This document shows, piece by piece, positions 34,807-41,954 of a stretch of DNA of 64,000 nt. This DNA comes from Pseudolabrys sp035718275 (GTDB taxonomy: Bacteria > Pseudomonadota > Alphaproteobacteria > Rhizobiales > Xanthobacteraceae). Every line of letters starts with the position of its first letter. Position 1 is the first letter of the stretch. The stretch spans positions 1-64,000 of the forward strand of contig DASTHI010000021.1 in NCBI GenBank assembly GCA_035718275.1, in the 5' to 3' direction. The notes beneath the pieces were generated by a model. That model had not been told where the DNA came from. It searched no databases and worked only from the letters and a program-made list of their open reading frames with translations. Made by a program: the position numbers and the translations under genes.

Positions 34807-35795
34807 AGGAGCTGACGCCAATTGCCGCAGTACTGACTGTCCTTGCCGCAGTCCCTTTGTTCGTGCATTCCAACACGACGCTCAATTTCCTCGTCATCGC
34901 TTTGATGATCGCGCTGGCCGGGCAGGGTTGGAACGTTCTCGGCGGGTACGGCGGCCAATACTCGTTTGGTCATGCGGCGTTCTTCGGCACGGGGGCCTAT
35001 GTCACCGCAGTCCTTCAGGTGCGTTATGGCATTAACGCGTGGCTTGGATTCGTTGCCGGCATTGCGGCGGGCGCGGCCCTTGGCGGCGTGATCGGGGCGC
35101 TGACTTTCCGGTCGGGCTTGCGCGGTTCCTATTTTGCACTGGTCACGCTCGCGTTTGCCGAAGTGTTGAGGATCGTTGCAAGCGTCGCTCCGATCACAGG
35201 CGCGGGCGTCGGTACCTTAATGACCCTCGAGCTCGGTTTGCATGCGCTCCAGTTTGAGAGCCGCGCCGCATTCTACTGGGTGATCCTGACGCTGGTCGGA
35301 GCATCGCTGATCATTGTGCACTTCATCGAGCGCTCAAGGTTCGGCGTATGGCTGGTCGCGGTGCGCGAAAATGAGGACGCGGCGCAGGCGCTCGGTGTCG
35401 ATGCAAGGAAGATCAAGACCATCGCAATGACGATTTCCGGCGCGATCACTGCAGCCGCCGGATGCTTCTACGCGCAATATTTTCTGTTCGTCGACTCGGG
35501 CATCGCCTATGGAACATGGATCTCGATCGAGGCGCTGCTGACGCCGATCATCGGGGGTGTCGGCACGGTCTTTGGGCCGTTGCTCGGCGCGCTGGTGGTC
35601 AAGTCGCTGGGCGAGGGCGCGAAACTCGTCACCGGCGATGTGCCGGGTCTCGACCTGATCGTATACGGTGCAGTCCTTGTGCTTGTCATCGCTTTTGCCC
35701 CGCGCGGCCTGATTGGTGGTTTGTATCAAGCCGGCAGGTATCTGCGCCGGCTTGCCGTATCTCCAACCATTCCCCTTCGCAAGGTGCGGTCATGA
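34803..35795 (+). CDS. LivM-type ABC transporter permease
   Basis: A 330-residue polytopic permease. The segment LAGQGWNVLGGYGGQYSFGH near residue 40 is the LivM signature; SRFGVWLVAVRENEDAAQALG is the cytoplasmic EAA-like loop. ATGA overlap with livH upstream and with the ATPase gene downstream (35792-35795) indicates translational coupling. Confidence 0.92.
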   Translation: MKELTPIAAVLTVLAAVPLFVHSNTTLNFLVIALMIALAGQGWNVLGGYGGQYSFGHAAFFGTGAYVTAVLQVRYGINAWLGFVAGIAAGAALGGVIGALTFRSGLRGSYFALVTLAFAEVLRIVASVAPITGAGVGTLMTLELGLHALQFESRAAFYWVILTLVGASLIIVHFIERSRFGVWLVAVRENEDAAQALGVDARKIKTIAMTISGAITAAAGCFYAQYFLFVDSGIAYGTWISIEALLTPIIGGVGTVFGPLLGALVVKSLGEGAKLVTGDVPGLDLIVYGAVLVLVIAFAPRGLIGGLYQAGRYLRRLAVSPTIPLRKVRS

Positions 35796-36544
35796 GCGAG
35801 CCGTTGCTCGTGGTTGATCGCGTCACGCGCCGCTTCGGCGGCTTGCTGGCCGTGAATGCCGCATCGCTCTCGGCGCAGCAGGGACGCATCACTGCCCTTA
35901 TCGGTCCGAACGGCGCCGGAAAGACCACGCTCTTTGCGATGATTTCAGGATTCATACCCGCAAGCGAGGGAATCATCCGCTTTGCGGGCGAAGACATCGG
36001 AGGCGAGCCGCCGCATCGTCTCGCGCGCCGCGGCATTGCCCGCACTTTCCAGATCGTGCAGCCGTTCGCCGGACTTTCGGTTTGCGAGAATATTCTTGTC
36101 GGGGCGCATCTGCATCATCGCGCACGAGAGGCCGCCCTTGCGGCCGCCGAGGCGGTCGGCCGCAAGGTGGGACTTGGCGACCTGCTCGAACGTGCCGCGG
36201 ACACGTTGACAGTTGCTGGGCGAAAGCGGCTCGAACTCGCGCGTGCGCTGGCGATCTCGCCGCGCCTTTTGCTGCTGGACGAGGTGCTGGCCGGGCTCAA
36301 TCCATCCGAAATCCGGGATTTTGTTCCGGTGATCCGCGGCCTATGCGACGAAGGAATTACCATCATCATGATCGAGCATGTCATGCAGGCTGTGATGAGC
36401 CTCGCCGAACACGTGTTTGTGCTGGCGGAAGGGCGCGTCATCGCCGATGGCACGCCGGCGCAGGTCGCTGCCGACCCCTTGGTGATCGAGGCCTATCTCG
36501 GCCACGGTGCCGCTGCAAAGCTGAGGGCGTCGCATGCAGGCTGA
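35792..36544 (+). CDS. LivG-type ABC transporter ATP-binding protein
   Basis: A 250-residue ATPase. Walker A is GPNGAGKTT, the signature region reads LTVAGRKRLELARAL (the LSxGxxR consensus is degenerate, as in many LivG proteins), Walker B is LLLLDEVLAGLNP, and the switch His is in IEHVM. The ATG at 35792 is chosen; the frame is open upstream inside livM but lacks family resemblance. It works with the LivF-type subunit encoded next. Confidence 0.9.
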   Translation: MSEPLLVVDRVTRRFGGLLAVNAASLSAQQGRITALIGPNGAGKTTLFAMISGFIPASEGIIRFAGEDIGGEPPHRLARRGIARTFQIVQPFAGLSVCENILVGAHLHHRAREAALAAAEAVGRKVGLGDLLERAADTLTVAGRKRLELARALAISPRLLLLDEVLAGLNPSEIRDFVPVIRGLCDEGITIIMIEHVMQAVMSLAEHVFVLAEGRVIADGTPAQVAADPLVIEAYLGHGAAAKLRASHAG

Positions 36545-37250
36545 ACCCATGCTGTCGGTCCGTGATCTGCACGCCGGCTACGGAGAAACGGAAGTGCTGC
36601 GCGGCGTCGATCTTGAGGTGAATGCAGGCGAGATCGTCGCGCTGCTGGGATCCAATGGCGTCGGCAAATCCACCCTCAACCGAATTATCTCCGGTATACA
36701 ACGCCCGCGTTCCGGCTCGATTGTCTTCGACGGCGCGAACATCGATCGGGAGAAGCCATCGACCATCGTCGCACACGGGCTGACACACGTGCCGGAGGGC
36801 CGGAGAATTTTTCCCAACCTGACGGTGCGGGATAATCTTGATCTCGGCAGCTATCGTCGGGCCGGAGCGCGGCGTGCGCAGAATCGCGAACGTATCTTCG
36901 CTATCTTTCCACGCCTGTTCGAGCGCCGAAACCAACGCGCGGGGACGCTCTCGGGCGGTGAGCAGCAGATGCTGGCCATAGGTCGCGGGTTGATGGCCGA
37001 ACCCAAGCTTATCATTCTCGACGAGCCATCGCTTGGCCTCTCGCCACTGCTCGTCGAGGAGTTGTTTGCGCTGATCAAGCGCATCAACGTGGATGGCGTT
37101 TCGGTCCTGCTGGTCGAACAGAATGTCGTCCAGAGCCTTGAAGTTGCCGACCGGGCCTACATCCTGGCCGAAGGTAAATTCGTCATGTCCGGCAGCGCAT
37201 CGGATATTGGCGCCAGTCCCGAGCTCAAGCGCGCCTATCTTGGAATGTAG
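36534..37250 (+). CDS. LivF-type ABC transporter ATP-binding protein
   Basis: A 238-residue ATPase with Walker A GSNGVGKST, the LivF insertion VPEGRRIFPNLTV, signature LSGGEQQMLAIGR and Walker B LIILDEPSLGLSP. Its start overlaps the LivG-type gene by 11 nt; an internal ATG at 36549 is also possible. It ends 3 nt before the lyase gene, which places transporter and enzyme in one transcript. Confidence 0.92.
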   Translation: MQAEPMLSVRDLHAGYGETEVLRGVDLEVNAGEIVALLGSNGVGKSTLNRIISGIQRPRSGSIVFDGANIDREKPSTIVAHGLTHVPEGRRIFPNLTVRDNLDLGSYRRAGARRAQNRERIFAIFPRLFERRNQRAGTLSGGEQQMLAIGRGLMAEPKLIILDEPSLGLSPLLVEELFALIKRINVDGVSVLLVEQNVVQSLEVADRAYILAEGKFVMSGSASDIGASPELKRAYLGM

Positions 37251-37253
37251 AGC

Positions 37254-38147
37254 ATGATCGACGGCACTTTGCGTTCGCGTCTCGAACAACCGCAAATTCT
37301 GGTTGCGCCCGGCGTCTACGATCCTCTCACCGCATTGGTCGCCGAACAGAACGGGTTTTCTACGCTTTACGTTTCGGGGGCGGCGATCGCTTATACGCGG
37401 CTGGGCCGCCCCGATATTGGTCTCGTAAGCTTAAGTGAGGTGGTGGAGACCGTTGCGCTGATACGCGATCGCGTGAGAACGCATCTCGTCGTCGATGCGG
37501 ATACGGGCTACGGCAATGCGCTCAATGTCGAACGCACCGTGCGGCTGCTCGAGCGTGCCGGTGCCGACGCCATCCAGATCGAGGATCAGGATTATCCCAA
37601 GCGCTGCGGTCATCTCGACGAGAAGTCCTTGATACCGGTGGCGGAGATGATCGGCAAAATCACTGCGGCGCTCGATGCACGTCATTCGCCCGAAACACTG
37701 ATAATTGCACGAACCGATGCCATAGCCGTCGAAGGTTTTGAGCGGGCCCTGGCTCGTGCAGCGGCCTACCGTGATGCGGGAGCGGATGTCTTGTTTGTCG
37801 AAGCGCCAAAAACGCGCGCCGAACTGGAGCGCATCCCGCCGGTACTGAAAGGAATTCCGCTCATGGCGAATATGGTTGAAGGCGGCAAGACTCCGCCGCT
37901 GACGGCAGGCGATCTTGAATCGCTCGGATATTCGCTCGTCATTTTCCCGGGAGGGATCGTGCGCGCTTTGGCGCGGGTGGCAGGCGAATTTTACGCATCG
38001 CTTGCCGCGCACGGCAGCTCCGAACCGTTCCGGGATCGAATGTATGACTTTGCTACGCTGAATGACGTGATCGGGACTCCGGAATTGCTAGCCAACGGAA
38101 AGCGGTACGAAACGCCCGCGCCAGGCAAGAAAAATCGCGGCGCATAG
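37254..38147 (+). CDS. Isocitrate lyase / PEP mutase superfamily lyase (2,3-dimethylmalate lyase-like)
   Basis: A 297-residue TIM-barrel protein. Mg-binding aspartates are at 81 and 83 (VVDADTGYG), Glu110 is in IQIEDQ, and the loop KRCGH carries Cys118. That Cys marks C-C lyases (isocitrate, methylisocitrate, dimethylmalate lyase) rather than phosphonomutases. Dimethylmalate lyase would release pyruvate and propionate; oxaloacetate decarboxylases are another relative. It sits 3 nt after the importer's last gene and before a hydantoinase. Together with the LeuCD-like hydratase it suggests hydration then cleavage of an alkyl-substituted C4 diacid (inference). Confidence 0.87.
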   Translation: MIDGTLRSRLEQPQILVAPGVYDPLTALVAEQNGFSTLYVSGAAIAYTRLGRPDIGLVSLSEVVETVALIRDRVRTHLVVDADTGYGNALNVERTVRLLERAGADAIQIEDQDYPKRCGHLDEKSLIPVAEMIGKITAALDARHSPETLIIARTDAIAVEGFERALARAAAYRDAGADVLFVEAPKTRAELERIPPVLKGIPLMANMVEGGKTPPLTAGDLESLGYSLVIFPGGIVRALARVAGEFYASLAAHGSSEPFRDRMYDFATLNDVIGTPELLANGKRYETPAPGKKNRGA

Positions 38148-38195
38148 ATCGTGCAAATTGCGATCGATTCGATCAGTGGAAAGGAAATGCCTCGT

Positions 38196-39674
38196 ATGGA
38201 TCAGCTGTTCGATACAGTCATAAAAAATGCGCGCGTAGTTCGCCCGAGGAAGAGTTCGGTCGATTGCCTCGATATCGCTATCGAGGACGGGAAGATTGCC
38301 TCGTTAGCTCCGGAAATTGATGCCAAGCGCGCGAAACAGGTTTTTGATGCAGAAAATCGCCTGGCTTTTCCGGGCTGCGTTGATGCGCACATGCATATCG
38401 GCATATATGCGCCCCTGGCCGAGGACGCGGTTTCTGAGAGCAAGGCAGCCGCGATGGGCGGCGTCACGTCGAGCCTGAACTACATCCGCACCGGACATTA
38501 CTATCTCAATCGAGGCGGCGCCTATCGCGATTTCATGCCTGAGGTTTTCAGACAAGCGGAGGGACGATTCTGGGTCGACTACGGCTTCCATGTTGCGCCG
38601 ATCGAGGCTGGCCACATCGACGAGATGGAAGATCTCGTCGTCAGAGACGGAATACCTTCCTTCAAGATTTTCATGTTCTACGGCGGATACGGGCTGCACG
38701 GGCGCTCGTCCCAGCAGAACGAATTCCTGATGATCGGCCCGGACGAGCGCTACGACATCGCCCATTTCGAATTCATCATGCGAGGAGCGCAGCGCCTGAT
38801 GGATAAATTCCCCGATCGAGCGGAGCATATCAGCGTCAGTCTGCATTGCGAATTGGCTGAAATTCTCACCGCTTACACGAAGATTGTCGAACGCGAAGGC
38901 AGGCTCAAAGGGCTGCACGCCTACAGCGCGGCGCGGCCTCCGCATTCGGAAGGTCTTGCCATTTGGATTGCATCGTACCTCGCCAACGAAACCAATTGCC
39001 TGAACATCAATCTGCTGCATCTGAGCTCACGTAAAGCCATTGATGCGGCTTGGACCATGCAGCAGGTCTTTCCGCACATCGCGTTCCGGCGCGAAGTGAC
39101 TGTGGGCCACCTGCTGCTCGATACCGACTGCGAATGCGCGGTGCATGCCAAGGTCAACCCGCCGATACGCCCGCGCGAGGACGTCGAAGCACTTTGGCAG
39201 GCCGTGCTCGATCGCAAGATCGACTGGATCGTCAGCGACCATGCATGCTGCTCGGCTGAGCAGAAGTGGTCGAAGGAGGATCCAGACAATATCTGGCTGG
39301 CCAAATCAGGTTTTGGCGGCACTGAGTATCTGCTTTCCGGGGTGCTAAGCGAAGGCAGCAAGCGAGGCATGTCTTACAATCACATGGCCGAGCTTCTGAG
39401 CTGGAAGCCGGCGCAACGATTTGGGCTGCTTGCCAAGGGAGACATCGCTCCGGGCTATGATGCCGACATCGCTTTGGTCGATCCGCGCGAGAGCTTCGTG
39501 GTGCGCGCAGCTGCCTCGGAGTCCAAGCAGGGGTACTCACCTTTCGAGGGGGTCGAACTGACCGGTCGGGTCAAAAGCACGTTTTTGCGGGGCGAACTCA
39601 TCTACGACAAGGGAAATGTCGTCGGAGCCGCCCGCGGGAGATATCTCCGGAGACCTGAAGGCCGACGGAAATAA
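38196..39674 (+). CDS. Dihydropyrimidinase / hydantoinase-like cyclic amidohydrolase
   Basis: A 492-residue binuclear amidohydrolase. Ligands are His65 and His67 (DAHMHIG), Lys157 (SFKIFMFYGG), His217 (LHCE), His275 (LLHLSS) and Asp348 in the canonical SDH motif. Positions 65/67 and the order match the paralogue at 17.1 kb, but that enzyme has TDN. The ATG at 38196 is preferred: AAAGGA lies about 10 nt upstream. The frame also offers GTG at 38151 and ATG at 38187. As last gene of the LIV operon it may act on the imported cyclic compound. Confidence 0.9.
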   Translation: MDQLFDTVIKNARVVRPRKSSVDCLDIAIEDGKIASLAPEIDAKRAKQVFDAENRLAFPGCVDAHMHIGIYAPLAEDAVSESKAAAMGGVTSSLNYIRTGHYYLNRGGAYRDFMPEVFRQAEGRFWVDYGFHVAPIEAGHIDEMEDLVVRDGIPSFKIFMFYGGYGLHGRSSQQNEFLMIGPDERYDIAHFEFIMRGAQRLMDKFPDRAEHISVSLHCELAEILTAYTKIVEREGRLKGLHAYSAARPPHSEGLAIWIASYLANETNCLNINLLHLSSRKAIDAAWTMQQVFPHIAFRREVTVGHLLLDTDCECAVHAKVNPPIRPREDVEALWQAVLDRKIDWIVSDHACCSAEQKWSKEDPDNIWLAKSGFGGTEYLLSGVLSEGSKRGMSYNHMAELLSWKPAQRFGLLAKGDIAPGYDADIALVDPRESFVVRAAASESKQGYSPFEGVELTGRVKSTFLRGELIYDKGNVVGAARGRYLRRPEGRRK

Positions 39675-39819
39675 TCGGCGGCCGGTTGGCACGTATCATT
39701 CTCCTAAACTCGCGTGCATTGCTTGGTGAACGAAACTGCCAACGGGAAGTTAAGCCGAAGGAACCAATGTTTTTGATCGTGCCGGTTTTTCGATGCACGG
39801 AAAAGGAGGAAAATAGCTC

Positions 39820-40221
39820 ATGCACGTACGTGAGATGATCTCCGCTCACCCCGACGTGAGGGGCGGCATTAGCGAGCCGCTGATCGCGTGTATAGAGGCT
39901 TGCTACGACTGCTCGCAGACCTGCACCTCATGCGCCGACGCCTGCATCGCTGAAGAGCACATTTCTGACCTCCGAAAATGTATCCGGCTCAATCTCGATT
40001 GTGCGGACATCTGTGCGGCCACAGGAGCGCTCGCGTCGCGACGAGCGGGATCGAATCGGGAGCTTCTCAGGAGCGCCATTGAGACCTGTGCGCTCGCATG
40101 CCATGTTTGTGCCGAAGAATGCGAGAGGCATGCATCCCGCCATGAACACTGTCGCGTTTGCGCGCAGGAGTGTCGACGTTGCGAAGAGGCCTGCAGAGCT
40201 GCTGTGCGCAGTGTCCATTGA
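39820..40221 (+). CDS. Cys-rich four-helix copper-storage-like protein (DUF326 / Csp family)
   Basis: A 133-residue protein with 16 or more Cys in helical CxxxC and CxxC spacing (CIEACYDCSQTCTSCADAC, CADICAATGAL, CALACHVCAEECERHA, CRVCAQECRRCEEAC). The family folds into a four-helix bundle that packs Cu(I) along its core. There is no signal peptide, so it resembles the cytosolic Csp3 type. AAGGAGG lies before the start. It stands alone between the catabolic region and tRNA-Arg; the nap operon and RND pump lie further right. Confidence 0.85.
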   Translation: MHVREMISAHPDVRGGISEPLIACIEACYDCSQTCTSCADACIAEEHISDLRKCIRLNLDCADICAATGALASRRAGSNRELLRSAIETCALACHVCAEECERHASRHEHCRVCAQECRRCEEACRAAVRSVH

Positions 40222-40382
40222 TCGAGCTCGCGTGCAAGCTGTCTTCACGGGAATCAGGCCGGTTTCGGGCTGCAGCAGACGCTGGATTCGTCCTCGAAAT
40301 CGGTGGTGTCTTTTTCCTTCGTGTGATAAGCGCTGATAATTAGTTCAGCGAGGATGCACTATCCTCGGGATTGATCTCATCA

Positions 40383-40459
40383 GCGCCGGTAGCTCAGCTG
40401 GATAGAGCACCAGACTTCGAATCTGGGGGTCAGGGGTTCGAATCCCTTCCGGCGCGCCA
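40383..40459 (+). tRNA. tRNA-Arg (anticodon TCG)
   Basis: A 77-nt cloverleaf: acceptor GCGCCGG/CCGGCGC, discriminator G, encoded CCA. The anticodon stem CCAGA/TCTGG encloses CTTCGAA, giving anticodon TCG. Its body is very similar to the tRNA-Arg(ACG) at the left window edge, differing mainly in the acceptor and T stems and the first anticodon base. Confidence 0.96.
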
Positions 40460-40762
40460 CTTTGGCAGCAGCGCTTGTTGACGCGGCTCCAATTCCTCCG
40501 CCCTGGTGCCGGTATTCGCCAGGCTCGCCTGGAGCACATCAACAGCTGGAGGTTCTTTCCGCGCGACTTGTGCGAGGTGCCTGAGGTGAGAGACGTCACA
40601 GTTAGCTTAAGGCGCGAACAAAATCTTTAGACTATCTTCGCCGCGTGAGTGCTGTGCCATGTATCCAAATGGAAGAGGCCGCCCGTGGGGACCGGGACGG
40701 CCTCCGAGCAGGATAAGTTTGGGGACGGGGCTTACCCTGCAAAAATCGTTCGGCCCGAGGCG
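40460..40762. other. Intergenic region with one hairpin
   Basis: About 300 nt between tRNA-Arg and the stop of the glycine-zipper gene. Apart from the hairpin at 40675-40704 I see no gene; an ORF antisense to the tRNA is spurious. Confidence 0.6.
40675..40704 (-). terminator. GC-rich hairpin downstream of the glycine-zipper gene
   Basis: GAGGCCG-CCCG and CGGG-A-CGGCCTC form a near-perfect 11-bp stem with a one-base bulge. It lies about 60 nt after the stop of the minus-strand gene at 40763, and the minus-strand sequence after the stem reads TTCCATTT, a weak T-rich tail. Confidence 0.4.
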
Positions 40763-41014
40763 CTAGTCGACCTTTTTCTTTTTCTTCGTCTTTGATGGCG
40801 CGCCTACTGCACCCTTCACGCCGCCGGTGACTGCGCCTGCTGTGCCGCCGACAACTGTACCCACCGCGCCTCCAATAGGCCCGGCCGCCTTACTCCCTTC
40901 TCGTGCTCCCTTGTTTGCGCCTTCTTGCGCTCCGCCAACAATACCCTGTGCACTTGCAGTCAGAGGCAGAAGCAAGGAAGCGCAAATAATAATCGCCAGT
41001 GTCCGCAATTTCAT
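40763..41014 (-). CDS. Small secreted glycine-zipper protein
   Basis: An 83-residue protein with a Sec signal peptide (MKLRTLAIIICASLLLPL, cleavage near TASAQG), then a Gly/Ala-rich mature part with repeated GxxxG spacing (GGAQEGANKGAREGSKAAG, GGAVGTVVGGTAGAVTGGV) and a lysine tail. The ATG at 41014 follows GGAGGACAG and is preferred over 41026. Glycine-zipper proteins of this size are often envelope-associated; function unknown. An FNR-like box lies about 70 nt upstream of its start. Confidence 0.8.
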   Translation of the reverse strand: MKLRTLAIIICASLLLPLTASAQGIVGGAQEGANKGAREGSKAAGPIGGAVGTVVGGTAGAVTGGVKGAVGAPSKTKKKKKVD

Positions 41015-41082
41015 TCTGTCCTCCAAAGAAACATGAGTGCAGCAAAGAGGAATAAGTGCAGCGCGCTATGCGGACCATTTCA

Positions 41083-41096
41083 TTGACCTAGATCAA
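41083..41096. promoter_or_regulatory. FNR/FixK-type box
   Basis: TTGACCTAGATCAA matches the Crp/Fnr-family anaerobox pattern TTGA(C/T)-N4-(A/G)TCAA. It lies 69-82 nt upstream of the glycine-zipper gene start on the minus strand and about 380 nt upstream of napE, so it may serve the former. Assignment by pattern only. Confidence 0.55.
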
Positions 41097-41346
41097 TTTG
41101 CATGGCGCTCCCCATGGCATATTGGCATGCGGGTGAATCTGTCTGCGTGAGAATCTGTATGTCAGCTCTCAAACAGCCAAAGGCAGCGTGTGGCCTCCCT
41201 TACGCTCGTTGTTTTTCGAGACGTAAGTGATGCCATAGAACAGCGTCATCTTTTCTGACGACGATTAGAAACATTGGCTTTCGTGCAATTGCGCTGAAAC
41301 AACGATTTAGCTTTGATCCTCAGCCCGCGATCGCATCCGGCTGTCG

Positions 41347-41360
41347 TTGACTTAAGTCAA
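41347..41360. promoter_or_regulatory. FNR/FixK-type box upstream of nap
   Basis: TTGACTTAAGTCAA is a perfect palindrome, extended to 16 bp by flanking G and C (41346-41361). It fits the FNR/FixK/DNR consensus and lies about 117 nt before napE, where oxygen- or nitrogen-oxide-responsive activation of nap is expected. No other element is clear in 41100-41340. Confidence 0.7.
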
Positions 41361-41476
41361 CGGCAGCCGCAAACGACCATCGATAGTGGTGCTTCCCTCA
41401 CAGAGGTTCGGGGAACGTCTTGGATCAACCACCGCGCTCACAGCATTTGCCCGACGATAGGCCGCAAAGGCGGCGT

Positions 41477-41611
41477 ATGGAAATCTATGCCTTCCTCATC
41501 ATTACTGCGGTTTTGATGCCGGCGATCGCGATCGCGACTGTCGGCACTTGGGGCCTCACAGTCTGGATCTACCAGGCAATCAACGGGCCCCCTGGTCCGC
41601 CATCGAAGTGA
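41477..41611 (+). CDS. napE: NapE, small membrane protein of periplasmic nitrate reductase
   Basis: A 44-residue single-pass membrane peptide (YAFLIITAVLMPAIAIATVG, then TWGLTVWIYQAINGPPGPP), the typical NapE shape with its Pro/Gly tail. AAAGG precedes the ATG. It is the first gene of napEDABC. Its role is undefined; assignment rests on position and on the conserved WIYQ-GPPGP ending. Confidence 0.85.
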   Translation: MEIYAFLIITAVLMPAIAIATVGTWGLTVWIYQAINGPPGPPSK

Positions 41612-41619
41612 GGCGCGTC

Positions 41620-41928
41620 ATGGCCGCACCTACCGCGTCGCGTAAAATGGACCGCCGTAAATTCATGAACGGGCAGTGGAATGACAGCGATAGCGTGGAA
41701 ATCGCGAGCGTTCTCGTGCAAACGCGGCCGGAGCGGCTTGAGCTAGTTGCGGGCGCGATCGAAGCGCTACCGGGTACACAAATCTATACCCGTGATCCGA
41801 AGGGAAAGCTCGTTGTAGTGATCGAGGCGGCGAATACCGGCGGCATCGGCGCGACCCTCAACGCCATTTCCGCTCTGTCTCACGTGCTGACGGCGTCGCT
41901 GGTGTTTCAAGGCACGGATGGCGGCTGA
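41620..41928 (+). CDS. napD: NapD, chaperone for NapA Tat signal
   Basis: A 102-residue cytosolic ferredoxin-like chaperone that binds the NapA twin-arginine peptide before export. The core SVEIASVLVQTRPERLELVAGAIEALPGTQIYTRDPKGKLVVVIEA is typical. The first 25 residues are basic and less conserved. The start at 41620 is preferred because the upstream frame overlaps napE. Confidence 0.9.
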   Translation: MAAPTASRKMDRRKFMNGQWNDSDSVEIASVLVQTRPERLELVAGAIEALPGTQIYTRDPKGKLVVVIEAANTGGIGATLNAISALSHVLTASLVFQGTDGG

Positions 41929-41954
41929 ACCCCCCAAGCGAATGGAGACCGGCG

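Noticed and set aside
65..40459. Genomic island integrated between duplicated tRNA-Arg ends
   Set aside because: The two tRNAs have different anticodons and differ at several positions in the T and acceptor stems, and there is no integrase, transposase or direct repeat typical of attachment sites. Two related but distinct tRNA genes explain it.
40345..40599. ORF antisense to tRNA-Arg(TCG)
   Set aside because: Same artefact as above; no independent coding signal.
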